Assembly (NCBI GenBank): GCA_020055655.1
Contig: JAIPUR010000001.1
Location: 168,554-232,553 of the forward strand
From: Methanosarcinaceae archaeon
GTDB lineage: Archaea; Halobacteriota; Methanosarcinia; Methanosarcinales; Methanosarcinaceae
Direction: 5' to 3'
Length of the DNA: 64,000 nucleotides
The position numbers were made by a program, and so were the translations under genes. The notes below the pieces were generated by a model. The model was not told where the DNA came from. It searched no databases and saw only the letters and a list, made by a program, of their open reading frames with translations. Of this stretch, positions 48,143 to 55,923 are shown piece after piece (position 1 is the first letter of the stretch; every line of letters begins with the position of its first letter).

Positions 48143-48308
48143 GGTTCTCTTTAACATTGTGTGAGTAAACTGAGTTTACCTGCAATCAAGAATATCACAG
48201 TATTCCTATACTTCTCAGTTTTCAACCCATATGATCTCTTAAATGCACTCTTTATCTGTTATTCAATCATTCAACAACACCATTACTGATACTTTGTTTA
48301 ATTAATTT
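48143..48308 (-). mobile_element. Left remnant of an older ISL3-family copy
   Basis: It starts with the same terminal sequence as the intact element (GGTTCTCTTTAACATTGTGT) and then follows the last about 150 bases of its transposase gene with many substitutions. It is cut by the intact element at 48309 and resumes at 49583. Confidence 0.85.
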
Positions 48309-49582
48309 GGTTCTCTTTAACATCGTGTGGGTAAACTCAGTTTACCTGCCATCAAGAATATCATTGTACTCCTACACTTCTCAGTCTTTAATCCATATGA
48401 TCTCTTAAAAGCAGTCTTGATCTTGTTGTTCAATCCTTCGACAACACCATTACTGATTCCTTGCTTAATTGATTCCAATATCCCATGAGAATTCCGCTTT
48501 ATCATTTTAGCTAATGTGATAATTTCCTTGATGTTACTATGCGTTCCCCAATAATGCCATTTATCAAGATATTCCTTTGCTACTGCTATATTTTTGATCT
48601 CCCACAGACGTTGAAGTCCAAGCTTGAATCTATAAGCTTTCGCTGTCTTAGTATCCAGATCTTTGATCGAACCCATCTTAGTTATTTCTCTATTCGATAG
48701 ATTTTCAGGATTTTTCAACCACATAAATCTCGTTTTACCAAGTTCTTTATTTGTTTGATATTCCTTCCTTCGAACCTTATCAATGGCATCATTCATCATT
48801 TTGACAATATGGAACTTATCGTAAACTATCTTAGCATTTGGGAAATATTCTCTTGCTCCACCCTTAAAAGCAGGATACATATCCATTGAAATATACTTGA
48901 TATCATCGGGATCTATCTTCCTGGAAAGAACTTCTCTGAAGTTCTTGAAAACAGTTCTTTTCTTCCCATTTTCAATATGAATTACTCTTGATTGATTTAG
49001 ATCATAGAACAAGGTCACATAGCTGTGACCTTTTTTAACGGAGATTTCATCCACTCCGATAGTATCTAGCTCAGAGAGATCCATCTTTGCTCTTGCTTCT
49101 TCAACATAATGAGCTAGAATTATCCAGACTGAATTTTCATTAATGTTGACCAATTCAGCAATGGAAGAGATACTCATTTCTTTAGACATAGCAACGATCA
49201 GTGCTTCAAAAAATAATGTGAATCCAGTGTTCTGTCTGGTCCAGGGAACTTCAACAAGTTTTACCCCATCCCCATCACACTTTGTTCGGGGAACTCTTGC
49301 ATGAATGTATGTTTCATGATGGAAAAAATCAAGGTGTCTCCATACTTTTTCTTTGGTATCATGGAGATCACACAGTTCGTTGCAAACAGGACAGGGGAAC
49401 TTCGTTCCCCTTGTAAAATCAAGATAAATATCCATTCTTTTATTAGAAACATCAAGATTAATGTCTTTTACATACCAAGGACTTGAGAGTCCTAATGCAA
49501 GTTGTATAAGGTCTTTATCTTCCATACCAATTGAATTGGAGAATATGAATATTAACTTACCCACTCAATCTTAAGGAGATCC
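48309..49582 (-). mobile_element. ISL3-family insertion sequence, intact, 1274 bp
   Basis: Imperfect terminal inverted repeats of 29 bp (about 22 matches): left starts GGTTCTCTTTAACATCGTGT, right end read inward starts GGATCTCCTTAAGATTGAGT. Flanks are ATTAATTT (48301-48308) and ATTAATTC (49583-49590), an 8-bp target duplication with one mismatch, as expected for ISL3. It holds a single full-length transposase gene on the minus strand. It landed inside an older copy of a related element. Confidence 0.9.
48317..49525 (-). CDS. ISL3 family transposase
   Basis: 402 residues from ATG at 49525 (MEDKDLIQLALGLSSPWYV); an upstream ATG at 49564 lies within the terminal repeat and is unlikely. N-terminal zinc finger with FPCPVCNELCDLHD and a later TKCDGDG; DDE catalytic domain with first Asp in TIGVDEISVKKGHSYVTLF, second in ISMDMYPAFKGGAREYFP and Glu in GISNGVVEGLNNKIKTAF. 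The reading frame is uninterrupted, so it may be active. Confidence 0.95.
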   Translation of the reverse strand: MEDKDLIQLALGLSSPWYVKDINLDVSNKRMDIYLDFTRGTKFPCPVCNELCDLHDTKEKVWRHLDFFHHETYIHARVPRTKCDGDGVKLVEVPWTRQNTGFTLFFEALIVAMSKEMSISSIAELVNINENSVWIILAHYVEEARAKMDLSELDTIGVDEISVKKGHSYVTLFYDLNQSRVIHIENGKKRTVFKNFREVLSRKIDPDDIKYISMDMYPAFKGGAREYFPNAKIVYDKFHIVKMMNDAIDKVRRKEYQTNKELGKTRFMWLKNPENLSNREITKMGSIKDLDTKTAKAYRFKLGLQRLWEIKNIAVAKEYLDKWHYWGTHSNIKEIITLAKMIKRNSHGILESIKQGISNGVVEGLNNKIKTAFKRSYGLKTEKCRSTMIFLMAGKLSLPTRC

Positions 49583-49795
49583 ATTAATTCCAAAATTCCA
49601 TGAGAATACCTTTTTTACCATCTTTGCTAGTGTAATAACTTCTTTGATGTTGCTGTGTGTCCCAAATAATGGCATTTATCAAGGTATTCTTGCTACATCC
49701 ACATTTTTAAGCTCCCACAAGCGTTAAAGAGCCAGTTTAAACCTATAAGCTTTAGCTGTTTTAGTATCTAGGTCTTTATTTTTTAAGCTCTGTAG
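49583..49795 (-). mobile_element. Right remnant of the older ISL3-family copy
   Basis: About 210 bases similar to an internal part of the intact transposase (compare 48469-48665), with deletions and substitutions. It continues the left remnant after the insertion point (AATTCCAAAATTCCATGAGAAT matches AATTGATTCCAATATCCCAT of the intact copy, allowing gaps). The remainder of the old copy is lost. Confidence 0.8.
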
Positions 49796-49805
49796 AAAAC
49801 CTACT

Positions 49806-49840
49806 TTTTATTTTATTTTATTTTATTTTATTTTATTTTA
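49806..49840. repeat. Pentanucleotide repeat (TTTTA)7
   Basis: Seven exact TTTTA units in tandem, at the point where the old ISL3 remnant ends. Simple-sequence tracts like this can vary in length by slippage. Confidence 0.95.
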
Positions 49841-49904
49841 ACATAATAATTTAAAAAAGATTAATTCCCTGAGTATTACTTACCACAGAAAATAAAAAGG
49901 AGGT

Positions 49905-50117
49905 AATTGTGTTTGTTCAGGTCAGAAATCTGGAACTTCCATAAAAGACCTCTATAAAACTTTATTCCTGCTGGTCCTGCTAACTCTCTCTGCATACTTA
50001 ATGATAAATGGTGAAGGCATTATTTCGATGATAGGAATAAGTGGTTTCATAGTTAGAGCTTTAACAGGGAGTCTATTCCATAATACGTTCCTGATGATCG
50101 CAAAGTTACTAGAATAA
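49905..50117 (+). pseudogene. Possible small membrane protein frame without canonical start
   Basis: A 70-codon frame encodes KSGTSIKDLYKTLFLLVLLT, LSAYLMINGEGIISMIGISG and FIVRALTGSLFHNTF, with two hydrophobic stretches and a double-glycine motif. No ATG, GTG or TTG begins it. A strong AGGAGG with GTG (49909) lies in a different frame, so a frameshift in a real small gene is possible. Its end overlaps the convergent regulator gene by 9 bases. Confidence 0.3.
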
Positions 50118-50399
50118 CTTAACCAGATCATCAATATCCAGATTGACATTGAATTCCTTCAGTTTAAAGAATTTCTTAGCTCTATTATCATCAGCTTCAA
50201 GCCTCAGATCACTTTCAACAAATCCTGCATTTTCAAGACGCTTTAAATGCAGCTGAATTACCTGTCGGGATAGGCTCAGATCCTTGGATAGTTCATACAC
50301 ATATCTTTCTCTTTCTGAGAGTAGGCACAGCAATTTCAATCTAACAGGATGTGAAATTGCTTCTCCTATCTTTGTGATCTGTTGAAGTGTCATTGTCAT
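50109..50399 (-). CDS. ArsR-family winged-helix regulator
   Basis: 96 residues. The HTH_20/ArsR domain is plain: GEAISHPVRLKLLCLLSERE then RYVYELSKDLSLSRQVIQLH and LKRLENAGFVESDLRLEADD. No Cys is present, so classical ArsR metal ligation is absent; it may respond to a protein or ligand signal. It lies downstream of two membrane/exported small genes of the same strand and may be in their transcript (37-base gap). Confidence 0.88.
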   Translation of the reverse strand: MTMTLQQITKIGEAISHPVRLKLLCLLSERERYVYELSKDLSLSRQVIQLHLKRLENAGFVESDLRLEADDNRAKKFFKLKEFNVNLDIDDLVKLF

Positions 50400-50436
50400 C
50401 GATACGCCTGATTTTTAAGGTTTGTATTATTAGAAT

Positions 50437-50655
50437 TTAGATCTCATCAAGTTTTTCTTTGATATCGGTTACCATCTGCTTAATATCCTCAACATCCTTT
50501 TCTACCCTTGAAAGACGTTCATTGTTTCCTGACCCGACCATGTTCGATCTATTTAGTACTGTGAATACTACCCAGACCATGACCAGAATCAGCACTATAT
50601 TCAAAAGTATTCCCCATACTGAACCATAAGTTCCATACATTCCGCTACCCATCAT
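50437..50655 (-). CDS. Small single-pass membrane protein with C-terminal coiled coil
   Basis: 72 residues. Met/Gly/Tyr-rich N-terminus (MMGSGMYGTYGSVWG), one membrane helix (ILLNIVLILVMVWVVFTVL) and a charged coiled coil (ERLSRVEKDVEDIKQMV). The layout repeats that of the protein at 51606, and both stand next to an exported protein gene and the metal-response island. Function unknown. Confidence 0.7.
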   Translation of the reverse strand: MMGSGMYGTYGSVWGILLNIVLILVMVWVVFTVLNRSNMVGSGNNERLSRVEKDVEDIKQMVTDIKEKLDEI

Positions 50656-50706
50656 TATAAATCACCATTTTATTTTACTTAAAAAATAAATAGGGATTTA
50701 AGCTAT

Positions 50707-51252
50707 TTATAGACTGGTATTGAAATCGTTATGGATATCATAGTCTATACCAGGATGCACCCATCTGTTTTGTGGCAGGAAGTAAAATGATTCTACTGCA
50801 GTGTGTTTCAGGAAGTAACCAGGGTATGCTTCAGCTATTGTTTTGTCTTCTTTCCCGTCAAGAGGATGCCAGTGAACATAACCTTGTGCCTTTGGAACAT
50901 CTTCGGAAATTACAGTCCAGAGGTATTCAGCAGAACCGCCATTGTAAGTTGCGTTAGCAAATATTCCATGAACTTTCCAGCCTACTCTATCTGTACCATG
51001 GATAGCTTCTCCTTCATCATTGTAACTTATATACATGAAACCGTTGATCTTTTCAGGATATCCGTTCTCATTTAGCTGCCCAGCTACCTTAAATTCATGG
51101 TGGCCGTCATGCATCTTGTCATTGAAGAGATATTCCCAGGGAGACGCATGGTGGTTCCACATTTTTCCTGATGATGCCATAGCTCCGGAAGAAAGTACCA
51201 GAAATACACCCAGGATAACTATACTAGCCATTAATATTTTTTTTACCATCAA
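50707..51252 (-). CDS. Exported His-rich protein of unknown function
   Basis: 181 residues with a signal peptide (KILMASIVILGVFLVLSSGA, cleaved near residue 27). The mature part is rich in His and Trp: MWNHHASPWEYLF, MHDGHHEFKV, YVHWHPL and RWVHPGIDYDIHND. The His clusters suggest metal or heme binding outside the cell. No family recognised. It precedes the small membrane protein and ArsR-type gene on the same strand. Confidence 0.7.
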   Translation of the reverse strand: MMVKKILMASIVILGVFLVLSSGAMASSGKMWNHHASPWEYLFNDKMHDGHHEFKVAGQLNENGYPEKINGFMYISYNDEGEAIHGTDRVGWKVHGIFANATYNGGSAEYLWTVISEDVPKAQGYVHWHPLDGKEDKTIAEAYPGYFLKHTAVESFYFLPQNRWVHPGIDYDIHNDFNTSL

Positions 51253-51280
51253 ATCACCCTCTATTCAATTATGTTAATTT

Positions 51281-51406
51281 TTACTTAGAATTATCAAGTA
51301 TTATTTTGCCAAAATAACGGACTACATGAACCACGCCAACATTTGCATTATCAAGTAAGTGACTGTGAATATAATGAGTCCCATGGACATCTAAAGGAAT
51401 ATGTTC
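51281..51406 (-). pseudogene. Cupredoxin / multicopper oxidase C-terminal remnant
   Basis: A 41-codon frame bounded upstream by a stop encodes VHGTHYIHSHLLDNANVGVV then HVVRYFG. The HxHLLD pattern and following G-V-V-H resemble the last copper-binding segment of multicopper oxidases (HCHLLxHxxxGM), with the usual Cys replaced by Ser. The rest of the gene is missing. Confidence 0.5.
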
Positions 51407-51549
51407 CTATAGACCACGTCCCTTTCAGAACCTACTTTTTTCCTAAACACTCCACAACCACCTTTTCCGCATGTATTGCAGGAAGAACTCTCGTTTTTGT
51501 GTTTATTTGCTGTATCATTTAGTATTGGGACTATGCTCATTTCTGCCAT
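51391..51549 (-). CDS. Small CxxC-GKGGCG protein
   Basis: 52 residues, MAEMSIVPILNDTANKHKNE then SSSCNTCGKGGCGVFRKKVG. The three Cys in CNTCGKGGC look like a metal-binding loop. It ends where the cupredoxin remnant begins, and lies in a metal-response island. No strong ribosome binding site is seen (AAGGATACTACAAGAAA), so it may be a fragment. Confidence 0.4.
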   Translation of the reverse strand: MAEMSIVPILNDTANKHKNESSSCNTCGKGGCGVFRKKVGSERDVVYRNIFL

Positions 51550-51605
51550 TTTCTTGTAGTATCCTTTGCTATTAAATTCGTTTTTTGTAAATTATGACAG
51601 GTTTT

Positions 51606-51824
51606 TTACTCAAGTTTTCGAAGGATCTTATCCAACAATTCTCTGTTATCTTCTTGTTTTCTCTCGATCCGCGAGATTCTGGAGTCATAGTTGCTATTAT
51701 CATCTCTGCTGTTTCTGTTGAAGAATGAAGAAAATGCCCATATTATTGCTATGATTATCAGTATATTGAATATCATGCCAATACCTCCTAATAGTCCAGA
51801 TCCGCCATATCCCCCGTACATCAT
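51606..51824 (-). CDS. Small single-pass membrane protein, Gly/Tyr-rich N-terminus
   Basis: 72 residues: MMYGGYGGSGLLGGIGMIFN, a membrane helix (ILIIIAIIWAFSSFF), then a charged coiled coil (RISRIERKQEDNRELLDKIL). It has the same size and plan as the protein at 50437, suggesting an old duplication. GGTGATATC-type site precedes the ATG. It follows the PepSY-like gene by 38 bases on the same strand and is probably co-transcribed. Confidence 0.7.
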   Translation of the reverse strand: MMYGGYGGSGLLGGIGMIFNILIIIAIIWAFSSFFNRNSRDDNSNYDSRISRIERKQEDNRELLDKILRKLE

Positions 51825-51862
51825 GATATCACCCTGTTCTTCTAAAAATCTATGAGTATGGT

Positions 51863-52336
51863 TTAATAACCATACATCATCCCAGATCCTGCTCCGCCTC
51901 TGTAACTACGGCCTGAACTTCTGGACTGATAATTATTACCAGTGAATGTGTTGAAATCCTTGATCACTTCACCTGTGAATGCATCGATACGTCCCTGCTT
52001 TATTGTACCTTCATCGTCGGTGTAGTAGACAACCCACCATCTGCCCATCTGATAAATATTATCAGCTGTTACATCAGAGCTTATCTCATTCTTTGCAATA
52101 TCATAAGCGTCGTCAACTGTTCTAACTGTTAGTTCCATTGTTGTATCAGCATAATAAGGCCCATTTCCTCCAAAGCAAGCTCCAGGTCCATAACCTCCCA
52201 TGTTAGTTGCCATCCAGTTGTACATCTGCCCATACCAGGCATTGTTATCTTCATTTGTTTGTGCATTAACTGCCCCCATTCCGCTAACAAGCAGAACAAG
52301 CGCACCCACTGCAATCAGCATTGTTGTTCTTTTCAT
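51863..52336 (-). CDS. Exported PepSY-like protein
   Basis: 157 residues. Signal peptide MLIAVGALVLLVSGMGAVNA (cleavage near 25). A Gly/Tyr/Trp/Met segment (YNWMATNMGGYGPGACFGG) precedes a PepSY-like beta-alpha unit: TVDDAYDIAKNEISSDVTAD, MGRWWVVYYTDDEG and GRIDAFTGEVIKDF. The tail is Ser/Arg/Gly-rich, ending MMYGY. Such proteins are linked to metal stress islands. A palindromic element lies about 48 bases upstream of the start. Confidence 0.75.
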   Translation of the reverse strand: MKRTTMLIAVGALVLLVSGMGAVNAQTNEDNNAWYGQMYNWMATNMGGYGPGACFGGNGPYYADTTMELTVRTVDDAYDIAKNEISSDVTADNIYQMGRWWVVYYTDDEGTIKQGRIDAFTGEVIKDFNTFTGNNYQSRSSGRSYRGGAGSGMMYGY

Positions 52337-52383
52337 GTTTTTTCACCAGTTTTATTTGAGTTGCATACACCGAAACTGCAACA

Positions 52384-52412
52384 CATATGTAGTCAACATG
52401 CTACACATGTAC
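52384..52412. promoter_or_regulatory. Inverted repeat with TACACATGTA palindrome upstream of the PepSY-like gene
   Basis: ACATATGTAG and CTACACATGT (52384-52393, 52402-52411) are inverted with an 8-base spacer and one mismatch. The right arm ends in the perfect palindrome TACACATGTA (52403-52412), which fits the TACANNTGTA box bound by bacterial copper repressor CopY. It lies between the PepSY-like and copper ATPase genes (divergent). Regulator unknown. The rest of this 343-base spacer shows only a 38-codon hydrophobic frame without a start (52555-52663). Confidence 0.45.
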
Positions 52413-52679
52413 TTACAACAATATATAGCTTGTGGTTAACAGCCACATTTACCAAAAAGATTGGATCAAGAGAAACAAGATAATTTCTGAGGTAGAAACC
52501 TTTATATCAATACAAATCCCAATTTTTAAAGGGGAAATTGACTGATCCATAATGGAATACTAAAATTAAAGAGCCGCTCAAACCAACTGCCCTGGGCTTA
52601 GCTGCTGCAATTTTTTACTACAGCGTATTTGTTCAGCCTTTTATACAACAGATCAATTTGACATAGGAAGTGGAATTCA

Positions 52680-54704
52680 ATGGAACATCAAATGAATTCA
52701 TCAGAGGGGGATGAAAAGGATCACGAAATGCACCATGAACATGGAATGGAACATGAAGGAAAAAGTCACCATGCTCAGATGCTGGAGGATTTCAAAAAAA
52801 GATTCATTATTTCATCAATCCTCACAATACCTGTTTTGATACTATCCCCTGCTGTTCAGGGATTATTGGGATTTGAATTTGCCTTCCCTAACTCCAATCT
52901 TGTTTTACTTGGACTCTCAACTATAATCTACTTTTATGGTGGTCATCCCTTCCTGAAGGGAATATTCACCGAACTAAAGGCCAGAAATCCTGGCATGATG
53001 ACCCTGATAGCTATTGCAATAAGTGTGGCTTATATCTATAGTTCTGCAGTTGTCCTTGGATTACCTGGCAAATTCTTCTTCTGGGAACTTGTGACACTTA
53101 TCGATGTAATGCTCCTGGGTCACTGGATGGAAATGCGTTCTGTAATGGGTGCTTCAAAAGCTCTGGAGAAGCTGGTTCTTATTATGCCATCAGATGCTCA
53201 TATTGTGAAAGATGAGCAGATTATCGATGTTCATGTCAATGAACTCAAAGCTGGAGATGTTGTGCTTGTTAAACCTGGAGAAAAAGTTCCAGTAGATGGT
53301 ATCGTACTCAAAGGTGATAGCAGTGTCAACGAAGCTATGCTAACAGGTGAATCGAAACCTGTGTCAAAAGGGACTGACGATGAAGTAATAGGCGGTTCGA
53401 TCAATGGTGAAGGTTCCATACATATAGAAGTAAAAAAGACAGGAAAGGATACATACCTAAATCAGGTCATAGAGTTAGTAAGAACTGCACAGGAGAGTAA
53501 ATCAAAGACACAGGATCTTGCAAACAGAGCTGCTTTGGTACTTACAATAGTTGCTATCAGTGTAGGCACGATCACTCTGGGTGTGTGGTTATACGTAGGC
53601 CAGGAATTTGTTTTTGCCATTGAAAGAGCTGTTACAGTAATGGTCATTGCATGTCCTCATGCTCTTGGGCTTGCTATACCACTTGTTGTTGCTGTTTCTA
53701 CTTCTCTTGGAGCAAAATCCGGTTTGTTGATAAGGGATAGGCAGGCCTTTGAGAGAGCCAGAAATATAGAAGCCATCGTTTTTGATAAGACAGGTACACT
53801 CACCGAAGGTAAATTTGGAGTTACTGACATTATACCATTCGTAAAGTTAGAAGAAAATGAGATACTGGCACAAGCTGCTTCCCTTGAAATCAATTCAGAA
53901 CATCCCATTGCTCTTGGTCTTGTTAATACTAGTAAAGAGAGAGGGATTGATACATATGCTGTTGAAAACTTCCAGTCCATACCAGGAAAGGGTGTTGAGG
54001 GAAATGTTATGGGGAAACTGCTGAAAGTTGTCAGTCCTAACTATCTTGAAGAAAAAGGCACAAAGTTATCAAATGAAAAGATCGATCATATTAAACAACA
54101 AGGCAAAACCATCGTATTTTTGCTTGAGGATGAGGAGCCAGTCGCTGCAATAGGACTTGCAGACATCATCAGGAAAGAATCAAAAGAGGCTATTGACAAA
54201 CTTCGGTCAATGGGCGTAAAATGCATGATGCTTACAGGTGACAACAGATTTGTTGCAAAATGGGTGTCTGAAGATCTTGGTCTTGATGATTACTTTGCAG
54301 AAGTATTGCCGCATGAGAAAGCTCAGACCATAAAGGAGATCCAGAAAAACTATACGGTTGCTATGGTCGGGGACGGTGTGAACGATGCCCCTGCTCTTGT
54401 ACAGGCTGATGTAGGCATTGCTATTGGAGCAGGTACAGATGTAGCAGTTGAAAGTGCTGATATAATATTAGTCAGGAACGATCCCAAGGATGTAGTGAAT
54501 ATAATTTCCTTATCTAAAAGAACCTACTCGAAAATGTTCCAGAATATCCTCTGGGCAACTGGTTACAATGCATTTGCCATACCCCTGGCTGCTGGAGTAT
54601 TGATCGGTTATGGTATCTTGCTGAGTCCTGCTGCAGGGGCAGTCCTCATGAGCCTTAGCACAGTGATCGTTTCAGTAAACGCAAGATCTCTGAAAATGGA
54701 ATAA
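52680..54704 (+). CDS. copB: Copper-exporting P-type ATPase, CopB (CPH) type
   Basis: 674 residues. The N-terminus is His/Met-rich (HEMHHEHGMEHEGKSHHAQM) instead of a heavy-metal-associated domain, as in CopB. The ion-path helix carries ACPHALGLAIP with Cys325-Pro-His, the P1B-3 signature linked to Cu+/Cu2+/Ag+ export. TGES actuator loop, DKTGTLTEG (phosphorylated Asp369), MLTGDN and GDGVNDAPALVQADVGIAI complete the enzyme; eight membrane helices expected. A hairpin terminator follows. It is the central gene of the metal-response island. Confidence 0.95.
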   Translation: MEHQMNSSEGDEKDHEMHHEHGMEHEGKSHHAQMLEDFKKRFIISSILTIPVLILSPAVQGLLGFEFAFPNSNLVLLGLSTIIYFYGGHPFLKGIFTELKARNPGMMTLIAIAISVAYIYSSAVVLGLPGKFFFWELVTLIDVMLLGHWMEMRSVMGASKALEKLVLIMPSDAHIVKDEQIIDVHVNELKAGDVVLVKPGEKVPVDGIVLKGDSSVNEAMLTGESKPVSKGTDDEVIGGSINGEGSIHIEVKKTGKDTYLNQVIELVRTAQESKSKTQDLANRAALVLTIVAISVGTITLGVWLYVGQEFVFAIERAVTVMVIACPHALGLAIPLVVAVSTSLGAKSGLLIRDRQAFERARNIEAIVFDKTGTLTEGKFGVTDIIPFVKLEENEILAQAASLEINSEHPIALGLVNTSKERGIDTYAVENFQSIPGKGVEGNVMGKLLKVVSPNYLEEKGTKLSNEKIDHIKQQGKTIVFLLEDEEPVAAIGLADIIRKESKEAIDKLRSMGVKCMMLTGDNRFVAKWVSEDLGLDDYFAEVLPHEKAQTIKEIQKNYTVAMVGDGVNDAPALVQADVGIAIGAGTDVAVESADIILVRNDPKDVVNIISLSKRTYSKMFQNILWATGYNAFAIPLAAGVLIGYGILLSPAAGAVLMSLSTVIVSVNARSLKME

Positions 54705-54709
54705 CTAAG

Positions 54710-54747
54710 GATTGGAGTAGGTAAATTGACTCCAATCTCTCTTTTTT
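54710..54747 (+). terminator. Hairpin terminator after copB
   Basis: GATTGGAGT (54710-54718) and ACTCCAATC (54729-54737) form a perfect 9-bp stem with a 10-base loop, followed by TCTCTTTTTTA. Confidence 0.75.
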
Positions 54748-54770
54748 ATCATTCAATATGAACTGACATA

Positions 54771-55214
54771 TCAAAGTGTTTTCAGATATTCGATCAGGTC
54801 ATCAAGGTCAGAATCAGACATATCCCACTTTGGCATTATATAATCAACTTCTTCGCCAGCAGGATCGATCCCTCCTCTTATCGCGATCTTGATTGTTTCA
54901 TCAGTGTATGGAGGATGCTCTTCATGTTCATCTGCATGCTTATCCCCAGATGTCAAAGTTTCATATGTGATGTCTGGAGGTATAACATTGCTCATCATAA
55001 TGGGTACTCCACCTTTTCCACTTATACCATGACAACTTACACAGCTACCACCATGAACATACAACCAGTGTGGACCTCCATTAATAGGAATTTCCTGACC
55101 ACTTTCATTAAAGCCAGTGTAATAGATAATTTCCCCATTGGATGAAAATTCAGCAATAGTGTTAGAATCTGCTGATGGATTATATTGCTCATGAATCAGT
55201 AAAAATGGAATATC
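54771..55214 (-). pseudogene. Truncated c-type cytochrome (single CxxCH heme)
   Basis: The minus frame is open from 55214 and encodes EFSSNGEIIYYTGFNESGQE, GGPHWLYVHGGSCVSCHGIS and KGGVPIMMSN, ending MPKWDMSDSDLDDLIEYLKT. CVSCH is a heme c site; MPKW provides the Met ligand, so it is a class I cytochrome c. No signal peptide or start codon exists: the frame meets a stop at 55215, and the first candidate start (TTG at 55064) lies just before the heme. Heme c attachment needs export, so the gene is broken. Single-heme cytochromes c of this type are unexpected in a methanogen and suggest transfer. Confidence 0.75.
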
Positions 55215-55405
55215 TCAAAGAAAGCGAAACAAAAGGAAACTGTCCTTGGAGGGGGGAGATCAGCTACTATGACATTGTAATCGATGGCGTAGTAAGTAAA
55301 GATGCAGCCTGCTATTTCGCTGAAACTAACCCAGATGCCATTAAAAAGGTCGGTAAGGACTATCAAAATTACATCGCCTTCATAAAAGAGATATGCAGGA
55401 AGTAG
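55175..55405 (+). pseudogene. N-terminally truncated DUF427 protein
   Basis: 76 codons from ATG at 55175. HESVKMEYLKESETKGNCPW, RGEISYYDIVIDGVVSKDAA and a YIAFIKEI end match DUF427 proteins (normally about 95 residues, starting with a W-x-G-x-V-I-A-E-S strand pair). The first about 25 residues, including the EGNHYFP turn, are missing. Its start overlaps the broken cytochrome gene by 40 bases on the other strand. The shortened protein may still be made. Confidence 0.7.
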
Positions 55406-55428
55406 TGAACACATAGGTTTCACACTTA

Positions 55429-55448
55429 TTTCTTTCTTTCTTTCTTTC
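55429..55448. repeat. Tetranucleotide repeat (TTTC)5
   Basis: Five exact TTTC units followed by a T run, 24 bases after the DUF427 frame. Confidence 0.9.
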
Positions 55449-55611
55449 TTTTTTGCATGAATTAGAAGATTTTTAATATTCTTCATTAAAGTGCGAAGAA
55501 TTGAATCCGAATTTCTACACCAACTAATATTGGCAGTTTAGGACACTTTGTATGTAAGGTCTAAAACACAAGTACGGCTGATATTATCATGCAAAAGGAC
55601 TTCAATAAACC

Positions 55612-55797
55612 CTATTCATTAATAGTCATCCCCTGTTCTTCTTTAATACCAATATCAGTTTGCTCCATCGGAGAATAGTGTTTACAGCTTCCATCTTGGG
55701 CCGGAATGGTGCAAGCTGCACAGCCCATATGACTATTAAAAACACAGCCCGAGCACAATTCTGGACATTCCCCTGATTCTACTTTTGTCCATACCAT
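55612..55797 (-). CDS. Small Cys-rich protein
   Basis: 61 residues with seven Cys in the first 38: GECPELCSGCVFNSHMGCAA then CTIPAQDGSCKHYSP. The dense CxxxCxxC...CxxC spacing suggests binding of Zn, Cu or an Fe-S cluster. The C-terminus is polar. It lies 127 bases downstream of the Met-rich genes on the same strand. No family recognised. Confidence 0.6.
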   Translation of the reverse strand: MVWTKVESGECPELCSGCVFNSHMGCAACTIPAQDGSCKHYSPMEQTDIGIKEEQGMTINE

Positions 55798-55923
55798 TCT
55801 TACACTTCCTTATCTATGGGATTTTGGACGCTTATCCCCTTTATTTAGCGGTTTAAGTCCCCTTCATACCATCTACAGTCTGAAAATAGATGACCACCCA
55901 TATTCAAAAACTTCCCAATGTAG

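Noticed and set aside
49806..49840. Possible CRISPR-like array in the repetitive region
   Set aside because: Only a pentanucleotide tract; no spaced repeats of 23-37 bases and no cas genes were seen anywhere in the window.
51390..51410. Joining the cupredoxin fragment and the CNTCGKGGC gene into one frameshifted gene
   Set aside because: The two frames overlap by only 16 bases but their contents do not form a known domain order, so I keep them separate.
55140..55180. Extension of DUF427 upstream in another plus frame (ENSAIVLESADGLYC)
   Set aside because: It vaguely resembles the family's N-terminus, but the opposite strand there encodes convincing cytochrome c sequence, so the likeness is probably chance.
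55196..55486. 96-codon minus frame opposite the DUF427 frame
   Set aside because: Shadow of the DUF427 frame and the TTTC repeat (its Lys-rich KKKERKKEI stretch is the repeat translated).
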